Assembly: GCA_007125435.1 (NCBI GenBank)
Contig: SLDF01000415.1
Location: 1 to 9,112 of the forward strand
Length of the DNA stretch: 9,112 nt
Source of the DNA: Saprospiraceae bacterium
Lineage (GTDB): Bacteria > Bacteroidota > Bacteroidia > Chitinophagales > Saprospiraceae
Direction: 5' to 3'
Positions within the stretch are counted from its first letter, which is position 1. Every line of letters starts with the position of its first letter. Shown in pieces: positions 1 to 7,126 of this stretch. Under the pieces are notes generated by a model. The model saw nothing but the letters and a program-made list of their open reading frames with translations, made no database searches and was not told where the DNA came from. The position numbers were made by a program, and so were the translations under genes.

Positions 1-983
1 CACCTGGGGCTTATCCTTTAACACCTAAAAGTTACTTGCTCAAAAACAATAATGGCAAATTTACGAATGCAACATCAGAATGGTCTTCAGGGCTTCTGGA
101 CATTGGTATGGTTACTGATGCTGTCTTTGCTGATATTGATGCTGATGGTGTTGAAGAGCTAGTCATAGTTGGAGATTGGATACCGGTGACCGTATTCAAA
201 AAACAAGACGGCGTATTTGTAAATATGACAGAGCAATACAACCTGGATAAACTGGTCGGTTGGTGGTATAGTGTGGCAGTAGAAGATTTAGATGGCGATG
301 GCTACCCAGAGATTATAGCAGGTAACTTAGGGCTTAATAACCTATTGAATGTCGGGCTTGATACACCCACTAGGCTCTACGCTCACGATTTTGATGGTAA
401 TGGCACGATGGACGCTGTTCTGACCTATTACAATCAGGGAGAAAGTTACCCTGTACAATTTAGAGACAAAATGCTTGATCAAATGGTGGTGCTTAAAAAG
501 AAGTTTTTGCGCTATGATTCTTATGCCAGAGCCACTATGACAGATATATTCTCTAAGGAACAGCTAAAAGCTGCTGACGTATTTGAGGCCAATACGATGG
601 CTCATCATATTTTTAATAATAATAGTGGTCAATCTTTTACCCCTATATCAATGCCTTTATATACCCAGATAGGTCCCATAAGAAGCATATATCTAAAGGA
701 TCTCAATGGTAATGGGTATAAAGATATCGTCGTCGGTGGTGCAGATTATGGTACAGATATCGAAATTGGACCTTTTGCCGCTTCTGTTGGTGCCGTGCTT
801 ATAAACAATGGGAATCTTAACTTCAACGTTTTGCGACCGGGTGAGAGTGGTTTCTTCATCCCCGGTAATGTGAGATCTATCTTGCCGGTAAGAACGAATA
901 AGGGCGACCATATCATGGTGTCCAGAAATGATGACAATTTCCTTTACTTCCGGCAACGCGATGTTTCAGAAGCCGTGAATTAA
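1..983 (+). CDS. FG-GAP/VCBS repeat-containing secreted protein, C-terminal part (5' end outside window)
   Basis: This frame is open from the first complete codon at base 3 to the TAA at 981-983, giving 326 visible residues with no stop, so the gene starts left of the window. The visible start reads PGAYPLTPKSYLL followed by KNNNGKFTNAT, the usual entry into a beta-propeller blade. Four acidic calcium-loop motifs of FG-GAP type are visible, counting from base 3: DIDADG near residue 44, DLDGDG near 95, DFDGNG near 129 and DLNGNG near 233. Each is followed by a hydrophobic strand and often a Gly-Asn/Gly-rich turn. Such modules form extracellular seven-bladed propellers, as in integrin alpha chains and the CRTAC1/ASPIC proteins; in Bacteroidota they are usually secreted or surface proteins of 500-1100 residues. 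No type IX sorting domain or membrane anchor is seen at this C-terminus. The substrate or partner cannot be told from this fragment. The internal TTG at base 36 is not a real start. Confidence 0.88.
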   Translation, partial: PGAYPLTPKSYLLKNNNGKFTNATSEWSSGLLDIGMVTDAVFADIDADGVEELVIVGDWIPVTVFKKQDGVFVNMTEQYNLDKLVGWWYSVAVEDLDGDGYPEIIAGNLGLNNLLNVGLDTPTRLYAHDFDGNGTMDAVLTYYNQGESYPVQFRDKMLDQMVVLKKKFLRYDSYARATMTDIFSKEQLKAADVFEANTMAHHIFNNNSGQSFTPISMPLYTQIGPIRSIYLKDLNGNGYKDIVVGGADYGTDIEIGPFAASVGAVLINNGNLNFNVLRPGESGFFIPGNVRSILPVRTNKGDHIMVSRNDDNFLYFRQRDVSEAVN

Positions 984-2437
984 TCTGTGTATCGCAATAT
1001 CCAGGGTGTGGGTTTGAATAACGACCATTGGAAGTTGGCAAGGTCTGCCTCCGGGTCTACGTAAGTCTTGAACGGGTGATCATTCAGTTTTGCTGAGATG
1101 CGCGCAAATACCTGCACGGGTTCTTCAGGTGTTCCGTGGCAAGCTTTGAGATGTTGAGCGTACTGCCAGATCATGTCGGGGTGTGTTAGCAATTTATTAG
1201 ATTGACTCCTTCTGAGGGAGTCTGGAGGATATATCCTTTGCCTTTCTTCTGTAACAGTGTTCACCACTTCAAAATAGCCTCTAGCTCGTTTAGATCTTAG
1301 TTTCATTCGCCATGAGTAGCGGTGACCTTCTTCTGTCCATGCCACATCGCCCTCATATAGATGATGTCTGAATGGAATAGTCAGATGGATGGTCATACCT
1401 AAAATGAGCAAGACAAATATATAGGGTTGCCATTTTCTATGAGGGATATGTGGCACTTGTGAAAGCTGCAGATTCTTGCCATTTTTATGGATAGCCTGAT
1501 CAAAGTAATGGATTAAAAACACCTTTTTTGACAGCCCTATCCAGAACCGCCGATGCTCGTATGCCGGAAAGTATAAAAGCGTCAGCACCATGGATAACCA
1601 GGGGAAGATGCCGATATTGAAAATAATGAGATTGGTAAAGTGGAAGCTAAATGCCAATATGATCCCAAACTTCCTCAATGGTCTGGTAAGCATTATGAAT
1701 GCAATGCTTAAATCGAAAATCAAGCCACCGTACGAAAGTATCCATGGCGCCCATTCATGCCCGACTAATCCTCCAATGATTGGCCGGTCTGCTCGATAAC
1801 TGAGCCAAGCTGTCAGTGGCTGAGCGCGCAACCAGTCCGGATTGATCTTTGCCAAACCGCCATAAAAATAGACAACCGACATCATGAAGATAAAGGGGAA
1901 AATATATAGCAAGGCGACCTTATCTATCTTATCTTCCGGCTGCTTTACAGTGCGCAGACTTACGGCTCGGTCAGCCGGTAAGAAAATCATGAGAAAACCA
2001 ATCCATATAAATAAGTAACCGTGATTCAAGTAGTGAGACTTCTCGAGGAAGAAGAGATATGTAAAACCAATCCAAAACAAAACAGCTGACAGTCTATACT
2101 TGTATCCAAAAATAATACCCAAAGCACCTGCCAATGACAACAACATAATGATGCTAAAATAAGGGTCAGGTATGGCCTGAATACATTCAAAACCAATATA
2201 TGGAAACTGAAATGCTGATGTATCAAATGCCCCTAATTGAACATGGTAGTGTAAGTAACTACTCAATACATCAATAAAGCCCAATAGACCAAAACCTATG
2301 CGCAGCAAGATCAATGGTGCTATATCTACAGGTTGTAAAAGGAATGCCTTGAATCTCTTGAAGCCATTCTCTTGCTTTGTATCCATGGGCTGTATTTGAT
2401 GGTTTTTTATTTTGACATATGCATTTATCGAATACAT
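980..2437 (-). CDS. HTTM-domain membrane protein, vitamin K-dependent gamma-carboxylase-like
   Basis: The product is 485 residues from the ATG at 2437; an in-frame ATG at 2386 (Met18, MDTKQENGF) may be the true start, as neither has a clear ribosome binding site. About seven or more hydrophobic segments run from residue 38 to 355 (for example 39-61, 93-112, 116-131, 140-154, 174-192, 232-250, 257-292, 338-355). They are followed by a soluble C-terminal region of about 130 residues. Family landmarks of gamma-glutamyl carboxylase (GGCX) are present. NHGYLF has Asn138-His139, matching the human Asn159-His160 region. YFYGGLAKINPDW has Lys197 at the position of the human catalytic base Lys218. The tail WRMKLRSKRARGYF, HPDMIWQYAQHL and VDPEADL is also typical. 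The eukaryotic enzyme converts Glu to gamma-carboxy-Glu using vitamin K hydroquinone; bacterial relatives are known, but their substrates are largely unknown. It sits in the inner membrane. Its TAA overlaps the convergent FG-GAP gene stop by four bases. Family membership is firm; carboxylase activity is inferred. Confidence 0.88.
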   Translation of the reverse strand: MYSINAYVKIKNHQIQPMDTKQENGFKRFKAFLLQPVDIAPLILLRIGFGLLGFIDVLSSYLHYHVQLGAFDTSAFQFPYIGFECIQAIPDPYFSIIMLLSLAGALGIIFGYKYRLSAVLFWIGFTYLFFLEKSHYLNHGYLFIWIGFLMIFLPADRAVSLRTVKQPEDKIDKVALLYIFPFIFMMSVVYFYGGLAKINPDWLRAQPLTAWLSYRADRPIIGGLVGHEWAPWILSYGGLIFDLSIAFIMLTRPLRKFGIILAFSFHFTNLIIFNIGIFPWLSMVLTLLYFPAYEHRRFWIGLSKKVFLIHYFDQAIHKNGKNLQLSQVPHIPHRKWQPYIFVLLILGMTIHLTIPFRHHLYEGDVAWTEEGHRYSWRMKLRSKRARGYFEVVNTVTEERQRIYPPDSLRRSQSNKLLTHPDMIWQYAQHLKACHGTPEEPVQVFARISAKLNDHPFKTYVDPEADLANFQWSLFKPTPWILRYTD

Positions 2438-2454
2438 TTCAAAGTGTTGCTATT

Positions 2455-2515
2455 CTCTGGCATTGTATCACCGAGGAGGAGTGAGGGTAATGCCCAAATC
2501 AACAAAATGAAATAC
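2455..2515 (+). repeat. Truncated copy C of the dispersed structured repeat
   Basis: Bases 2484-2515 match 7367-7398 at 29 of 32 positions, including the shared blocks TGCCCAAA and ACAAAATGAAATAC. Upstream, the match continues weakly back to CTGG at 2457-2460, with a few extra bases where copies A and B carry a small ACCC/GGGT hairpin. Here that position reads TCAC-CGAGGAGGA-GTGA (2468-2484), another possible short hairpin. Only one end of the 119-bp element is present; the rest is missing or too diverged to see. It has the same orientation as copy B. It lies in the 264-base divergent intergenic region, just upstream of the HTTM gene, and could affect the leader or promoter of either neighbour. 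The short ORFs running through it are not credible genes. Confidence 0.7.
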
Positions 2516-2701
2516 ACCCCACCTATTGCACATTTGTATTCCCGGGTGTTAGCTATGACGAAGATAGGATGTTTTGAAGAGTATACCTGCCTTCTGAAAA
2601 AAAAACCTTTCACAAATGTCTGTCGTTGATTTATTGGCTACATTTACGTGCCATTTATTTGACATTATGATTCAAAAGTAAACACTTAAAAGGGCAAAAC
2701 T

Positions 2702-5700
2702 ATGATTAGGTCTTATCCTCCTTTATTGTTTTTTATCATTTGTACTTGTTATACTTGGAGCCTATTTGGTCAGCAAGACAGTCTGAGACCCGGTTGGTAT
2801 ACGCTGGGGTTTAATGCCGGACTTAGCTACCAGCAAAGTGATGTGCAGACGCGGATTAATGGGCAAACATATGGACTTGGCGTGACATTGGCCAAAAATC
2901 TACTTCACATGCCTAATGGGGGTATCGATTTTGATATGAGAGGTAGACTGATGTATTCTTCTTCTGTAGGGCTTAGTCCTGAAAGGAACTTCAATATCGC
3001 CAACAATGCTGCTGTCAATGGTACACAAAGGTGGGATTACAGAATGTTTCCACCAGACCTAGACGTCAACGAGCCTTTTATTTTTAATAACCATTTGACC
3101 CAGAAGGCAGAGTTGGGTTTAGAAGGCGTATTGACTCTTAGCAAGCTTAGACAGCGCACCGGATTGGTGGTATCGCTCTTTGGCGGCATTGGCCTGGATT
3201 GGTTTTTAGTGCGCACGGATCAAGGTAACGAAAGCCTTGGTGTTGACTATGCCGCAGGCTATGCATCGGTCAATATGGATGCTACACGAATGCAACGCCG
3301 TAGAGTACTAAGAGAGACCATCCTCGATGGTACTTATGAATCTTTGGCAGATGGATTTGAGAATAATCAATTTGGTAGATTTCGGTTTATGCCGGGCTGG
3401 GGTGTAGAACTGGGTTATGACGTCACTACATGGTGGGGATTCGGGCTTGGACACAAAATTACGTATACCGGTATAGATGACTTCGATGGATTCGTCGTGG
3501 ACGGAGGTAGACAGGATATACACCACTATAGCTACATTCAGGTTTGGAAAAGATTTAATGCTAAAGAGCGCATAGAAGAACCTCCTGTCATTAATATCAT
3601 AAATCCTCCGTATACCCCATATAGCACCAGAGACCCATACCAGACTATCACTGCCGAAATAGAAAACATACGCCGATCAAGGCAAATTACGGTAACATTC
3701 AACGAGCAGCCTATTCGCTTTAACTACCGAAGGGGTGTTTTGACGCTAGATGTTTTACTGGGAGACGGGATCAATGATATCGTTATACATGCTGTTAATT
3801 CGGCTGGTGAGGCAGAGGCTAAGCAGATTATCGTTCTTGAAGATCCTAAAAACGATGATCCTCCTTTTATCAGCTTCATCACACCGCCGGCCCCAAATAT
3901 CAAAGTGGAAGAGCCGACCTACCATATTCAGGCCGAAATCACCAATATGGAGACACCTAGAAATGTATCCGCATCATTCAACGGGAGGAATTTTAGACAA
4001 TTTAATTACGACATGGACAGCAAGCTATTTTCGGCTAATGTAACTTTAAGAGAGGGTGACAATTCATTCGAAATCCGTGCGAGTAACAGAAGAGGCGAAG
4101 ATGTAAAGACCACTACAATCAATTATGAAAAACCCATTTTGCCACCTGTCCTTACATTTGTCAGTCCCAGCTCTTCGCCTGCAGTCACGACGCTGCCGAT
4201 GATGGAGTTAGTCATGGATCTTCGTGAAATTGATACCAATAGAGGCGATCAAATTTCGTTGATCTACAACGGCTATCGGTTTACCAACTATAACTATAAT
4301 TCATCTACTGGCAGGCTGACGGCCAATTTACCACTTACGGTTAATGAAAATTTTCTTTCAGTTGAGATTGCTAATGAGCTCGGCGCAGATAGCGGGAAGC
4401 TGGTGGTCATACGGCAGCCTGATGTACCTATACTACCGCCACCGACCATAAGGGTCAACCAAGCTAATATCGCAGAAAAACGCTCAGGTAACTGTCAGGC
4501 AGAATTTGATTTTACGATAACCCACGTGGTCAACAAACAAAACATCCAGATAAGGATAGGTAACAAAAATATCAATAGCTTCAATTTTTCAAAGAACTCG
4601 GGAAGGGTATGGTTTGATACAAGAATTCTGGGCGGAGAGTCTACATTGACCATATCTGCTTCTAATGCATCAGGTCGAGCTACAGAGCAAGTCGTATTGA
4701 ACTGTGAGATGGGCACAGAAGTCCGGAAGCCCGAAGTCAATATACTTACCCCGGCTACAGATGAAGAACTCGCCCAAAGTCGCCTGGCTACCCTGACTCA
4801 GGTCATTAATATTGATAGACAAGATCAAATAAAAGTGTGGCTCAATGACAACGAAGTACGCAGCTTTAATTTTGATAGCGCCCTAGGAGAAGTGTCCACT
4901 AATATTACACTGAGAGAAGGTGAGAATACATTCAGGGTAGAGGCACGTAATGCAACCGGGATGGCCGCAGACCAGAGGGTTCTTATTTTTAATGTGCCTT
5001 CACCCCCAACAGTGGACATCGTCAAGCCGGCCGACGGCTCTTTGTGGGCAGACCCGGAGTTGGACTTTGAGGCTAGAACAACAGGTATTGAATCCAGAAG
5101 TCAAATCGAATTAAAGCTTAATGGACGTCAGGTTACTGATTTTAACTTTGCAAACAATAGAGTTAGTGCTGCATTGTCGCTAGACTATCGGGATAATGAC
5201 ATCAATATCCGTGTGCAAAATCCTCATGGGCAGGATGAAGTCGCCATCAAGACCACTTATCGCATACCGCTTCCACGAATTGCATTCGAAATACCTTCTA
5301 AAGATACGGTAGTGCAGGACGCTTCCTTTACAATGAAAGCCTTGATTCGTCATATCCAGTCATCACAAGATGTCTCGCTGCGTCTCAATGGCAGACTTTC
5401 TGACTCGTTTGTTTTGAATGAAACTACCGGCGAGTTGACATCAGAGCTAAAGCTGAGTGAAGGGGAAAATCTCGTACAAGTCACTGCCGGCAATCGCGAA
5501 GGCCAAGTCACAGAAGAGCTGCGTCTGATGTATGTAACCCAGCAAGTGCCACCGCCTCAAGTGCGCATTATTTCAGCATCTCAGCCGGTGTTTGATCCAT
5601 TCAACCCCGAGGATGGATATTCCAATTTAGTTGCAGAAGTCACTGGTGCATCTTCCGCGAGAAATATTCAGGTGACCCATAATGATAGTGTTGTACCAGG

Positions 5701-5833
5701 CTTTGACTATGATGAGGACACAGGTCGATTGACCCACCGGATCAAACTCGAAAAGGGCGACAATACCATCACCGTCATAGCGACTAATGCCAATAGTGAT
5801 ACAGCTACCGATTCGCGTACTATTCGCTATTGA
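2702..5833 (+). CDS. Exported protein with N-terminal beta-barrel-like domain and eight tandem Ig-like domains
   Basis: The product is 1043 residues. A signal peptide is clear: MIRSYP, then a hydrophobic core LLFFIICTCYTWSLF, with cleavage likely around Gly23-Gln24. Residues about 28-290 look like an outer-membrane beta-barrel, with alternating hydrophobic and aromatic strands, Gly-rich turns, and a final strand YSYIQVWKRF ending in Phe. From residue 294 there are eight modules of 90-98 residues, starting near 294, 387, 481, 579, 676, 768, 858 and 951. Each opens with a Pro-rich strand (PPxIxxxxP) and holds a core F(N/D)Y-x-G-x-L, then L-x-x-G-(E/D)-N-x-I-x-V-x-A-x-N-x-x-G. These resemble bacterial Ig-like folds. 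Module 4 alone has two cysteines, Cys598 and Cys668, which could form a disulfide. There is no OmpA domain and no type IX C-terminal signal; the protein ends with module 8. The start has a weak purine stretch (AAAAGGG) about 10 bases upstream. It is probably an envelope stalk or adhesin, but the function is unknown. Confidence 0.85.
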   Translation: MIRSYPPLLFFIICTCYTWSLFGQQDSLRPGWYTLGFNAGLSYQQSDVQTRINGQTYGLGVTLAKNLLHMPNGGIDFDMRGRLMYSSSVGLSPERNFNIANNAAVNGTQRWDYRMFPPDLDVNEPFIFNNHLTQKAELGLEGVLTLSKLRQRTGLVVSLFGGIGLDWFLVRTDQGNESLGVDYAAGYASVNMDATRMQRRRVLRETILDGTYESLADGFENNQFGRFRFMPGWGVELGYDVTTWWGFGLGHKITYTGIDDFDGFVVDGGRQDIHHYSYIQVWKRFNAKERIEEPPVINIINPPYTPYSTRDPYQTITAEIENIRRSRQITVTFNEQPIRFNYRRGVLTLDVLLGDGINDIVIHAVNSAGEAEAKQIIVLEDPKNDDPPFISFITPPAPNIKVEEPTYHIQAEITNMETPRNVSASFNGRNFRQFNYDMDSKLFSANVTLREGDNSFEIRASNRRGEDVKTTTINYEKPILPPVLTFVSPSSSPAVTTLPMMELVMDLREIDTNRGDQISLIYNGYRFTNYNYNSSTGRLTANLPLTVNENFLSVEIANELGADSGKLVVIRQPDVPILPPPTIRVNQANIAEKRSGNCQAEFDFTITHVVNKQNIQIRIGNKNINSFNFSKNSGRVWFDTRILGGESTLTISASNASGRATEQVVLNCEMGTEVRKPEVNILTPATDEELAQSRLATLTQVINIDRQDQIKVWLNDNEVRSFNFDSALGEVSTNITLREGENTFRVEARNATGMAADQRVLIFNVPSPPTVDIVKPADGSLWADPELDFEARTTGIESRSQIELKLNGRQVTDFNFANNRVSAALSLDYRDNDINIRVQNPHGQDEVAIKTTYRIPLPRIAFEIPSKDTVVQDASFTMKALIRHIQSSQDVSLRLNGRLSDSFVLNETTGELTSELKLSEGENLVQVTAGNREGQVTEELRLMYVTQQVPPPQVRIISASQPVFDPFNPEDGYSNLVAEVTGASSARNIQVTHNDSVVPGFDYDEDTGRLTHRIKLEKGDNTITVIATNANSDTATDSRTIRY

Positions 5834-5850
5834 TTAGTTTTTTGCCTTTC

Positions 5851-5969
5851 GGGCATCACCCTTACGGGTCGCTACGTTCCAGGGCTCCCTATACGGTCGG
5901 CCTCTGCTCCGCTATCGCTGCGCAGAGTCTGGCTCCTGCTGTCGCCACCCTTTCACATCGCTGATGCAA
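5851..5969 (-). repeat. Dispersed structured repeat, copy A (119 bp, inverted relative to copy B)
   Basis: This copy begins GGGCATCACCC and ends GCTGATGC, so the outermost GCATCA and TGATGC can pair. It is the reverse complement of copy B over exactly the same length. The left 52 bases (5851-5902) and the right 43 (5927-5969) are nearly identical to copy B, with only a handful of changes. A small hairpin ACCC-TTAC-GGGT lies at 5858-5869. The middle 24 bases (5903-5926) are almost wholly different from copy B but form an imperfect hairpin, TCTGCTCCGC facing GCTGCGCAGA. The copy starts 18 bases after the stop codon of the Ig-repeat gene. It lacks the U-run of an ordinary terminator. Strand is given relative to copy B. 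Confidence 0.85.
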
Positions 5970-6079
5970 AAAAGAGGGAAAGATGATTTAGAGTACCTCC
6001 TAATAATTTGAAGCATTGTCTGCACACTTTGCATATGCCCGGATGGTGCTGAAAAACATTTACTTAATATATCCGTTAA

Positions 6080-6109
6080 TTGGTAGTGTGAAATAAAATC
6101 TTATCTTTA
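6080..6109 (+). promoter_or_regulatory. Candidate Bacteroidota-type promoter for the 193-residue gene
   Basis: A TTG at 6080-6082 is followed after 19 bases by TATCTTTA at 6102-6109, one base off the Bacteroidota -7 consensus TAnnTTTG and with the expected spacing. A transcript would begin close to or within the inner inverted repeat and have a leader of about 165 bases. This rests on pattern matching alone. Confidence 0.3.
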
Positions 6110-6131
6110 ACCCGGATTATGCATTAGATAA
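6106..6131 (+). repeat. Inner inverted repeat, left arm (26 bp)
   Basis: This sequence matches the reverse complement of 7101-7126 at 24 of 26 positions. The shared core is AACCCGsATTATGCATTAGA, where s is G here and C in the right arm. Weak similarity continues inward for about 30 more bases (blocks ATGCC, TTTATA, CAGG in the same order). Together with the right arm it encloses the 193-residue gene. The style resembles the end of a transposable element, but no transposase is present. Confidence 0.75.
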
Positions 6132-6278
6132 ATGCCTGTATTTATATAACAGGTGACAGCCGGAAAATACTCAGATGATAGCAGTAATCAAAACAAAGAG
6201 ATTTGTCGGATGTCCTCGAGCTAAAATATTAAATGACTAGTAGGCGAGTGCATTCAATGAAATGCAGGATGAATCCTT

Positions 6279-6860
6279 ATGGTAAAATTCCAATGCATAA
6301 ATCTGGTAACACTAAAGTACGAGGAAACCTACAAAGCCGGGTACGTATATGATGAATTTGAGAAGAATATGGCCTTACCAACAATACAACAATTTTTATC
6401 TTTTTTTGAGGAAGTGGACTTGCCATTAGTGCTGACTGAGGAGATGACACATACATTCGATAGACATGCTAAGCCATTGCCGGCGCAGTTGATCGAGGCA
6501 TACATAGTAGTGGCAGATGAAGGAAGTATAGATGAGTTCACAGAGTATATTCCCTGTTTTAAGCTACCGATTGAAGATGACTATTTTGCTGTGGTCTATT
6601 TGAAGGCTGGTTTGCTATCGTATGCTTATCACCTTGTAACCTATAGTGAGAAAGGCGAAGTCATAGACCATGCCAATCTTGGAGGCATAGAATCAAAAGG
6701 CAATCTGATCAGGCGATCAGTCACTCAAATATCAGCGGATCTGATCATTAGCATTCTGCAGGGTGTGGCTGATAAAGAAGAAAAAGTGTACGATTCATCA
6801 AAGTCGACAGCGACATACTATGAACTACTACCCAATGGTGTATTGGTCAGAAGTGAATAA
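6279..6860 (+). CDS. Uncharacterised soluble protein, 193 residues
   Basis: The reading frame runs from ATG 6279 to TAA at 6858-6860. A second in-frame ATG at 6369 (Met31, MALPTIQQFLSFF) would give 163 residues. It may be the real start, because the first 30 residues (MVKFQCINLV...) look less conserved in character than what follows, and a purine stretch GAGAAGA lies just before it. I do not recognise a named domain. The rest is an acidic, mixed alpha/beta sequence with no signal peptide and no membrane segment. It is Leu/Glu-rich around LPLVLTEEMTHTF, with FTEYIPCFKLP near 92-102, then a beta-rich stretch from about 104 to 130 (FAVVYLKAGLLSYAYHLVTYSEKGEVID). It ends in a strand pair YYELLPNGVLV. 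The shape resembles small hypothetical proteins I recall in Bacteroidota genomes, but this is memory rather than a match. It sits alone between nested inverted repeats. Function is unknown. Confidence 0.7.
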   Translation: MVKFQCINLVTLKYEETYKAGYVYDEFEKNMALPTIQQFLSFFEEVDLPLVLTEEMTHTFDRHAKPLPAQLIEAYIVVADEGSIDEFTEYIPCFKLPIEDDYFAVVYLKAGLLSYAYHLVTYSEKGEVIDHANLGGIESKGNLIRRSVTQISADLIISILQGVADKEEKVYDSSKSTATYYELLPNGVLVRSE

Positions 6861-6881
6861 AACCAGGGCTCTAAACTATGC

Positions 6882-6909
6882 TGAGGCAAGCGGTCATTGC
6901 TTCATGACC
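6882..6909 (+). other. Two overlapping, mutually exclusive hairpins after the 193-residue gene
   Basis: Twenty-two bases after the stop codon, TGAGGCAA (6882-6889) can pair with TTGCTTCA (6897-6904), 8 bp with one G-U. GGTCAT (6892-6897) can also pair perfectly with ATGACC (6904-6909). The two stems share bases, so only one can form at a time. No U-run follows, so this is not a standard terminator. The 3' arm of the second stem contains the ATG of the small ORF at 6904. Confidence 0.4.
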
Positions 6910-7008
6910 AACCAAGATAGTAGATCGAATCATTATAATAAAAAGAGGAAAAAACACAAAAAACAAGTGTCAGGACTCGATGTACTGGCAGGATTAAAAG
7001 TAGTATAA
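6904..7008 (+). CDS. Possible small basic protein, 34 residues
   Basis: ATG 6904 to TAA 7006-7008 encodes a 34-residue peptide: a polar start, a strongly basic run KKRKKHKK at residues 13-20, and an apolar end SGLDVLAGLKVV. It starts 43 bases after the 193-residue gene on the same strand and lies outside its coding region. Its start codon is inside a hairpin arm (6904-6909). No ribosome binding site is evident. The A-rich sequence could produce such a Lys run by chance, so this is only a candidate; the mixed apolar tail is the main reason to list it. Confidence 0.25.
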   Translation: MTNQDSRSNHYNKKRKKHKKQVSGLDVLAGLKVV

Positions 7009-7100
7009 AAAGAATTAAAAATCAAAAAGCGTGGATTTCAATCCGAATCATGCATTTGAAGCCGTGATACCCGCCTGCAGCTATAAACTGAGGGCATGGG

Positions 7101-7126
7101 TTTTCTAATGCATAATGCGGGTTAAA
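7101..7126 (-). repeat. Inner inverted repeat, right arm (26 bp)
   Basis: This is the reverse-complement partner of 6106-6131, with 24 of 26 positions identical. It lies 133 bases inside copy B, while the left arm lies 136 bases inside copy A, so the two pairs of repeats are nested almost symmetrically. Part of this arm is also the 5' half of the stem at 7116-7150. Confidence 0.75.

Larger units (their letters stand above)
5834..6278. other. Gene-free stretch of 445 bases
   Basis: No convincing gene is seen between the Ig-repeat gene and the 193-residue ORF. The stretch holds repeat copy A (5851-5969), a candidate promoter (6080-6109), the left inner inverted repeat (6106-6131), and a small perfect hairpin CCTGT/ACAGG at 6135-6153 with a 9-nt AT-rich loop. 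A 29-codon open stretch, about 6004 to 6093, codes for mostly hydrophobic residues. It could be the tail of a decayed transposase but cannot be assigned. Confidence 0.6.

Noticed and set aside
2425..2613. Minus-strand 62-codon ORF with a hydrophobic stretch
   Set aside because: It overlaps the start of the HTTM gene in another frame and its hydrophobic part is the reverse reading of repeat fragment C.
2372..2629. Plus-strand 85-codon ORF
   Set aside because: It overlaps the HTTM gene start, passes through repeat fragment C, and has no protein-like features.
2634..2661. Possible promoter for the Ig-repeat gene (TTG at 2634, TTTATTTG at 2654-2661)
   Set aside because: The -7 box is one base off and the spacing is only 17 bases, so it is too weak to list as a feature, though its position 40 bases before the ATG would suit.
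3594..5833. DNA-level tandem repeat in the Ig-like region
   Set aside because: The eight modules are repeats at protein level only; their DNA has diverged and there is no recent duplication visible.
5834..5870. Terminator after the Ig-repeat gene
   Set aside because: The T-run at 5838-5843 comes before, not after, the only nearby stem (ACCC-TTAC-GGGT), so it does not form an intrinsic terminator for the plus strand.
6004..6093. Open 29-codon stretch ending at TAA near the left inner repeat, which might be a transposase tail
   Set aside because: The residues (FEALSAHFAYARMV...) only vaguely resemble IS transposase ends and no upstream coding sequence continues from it.
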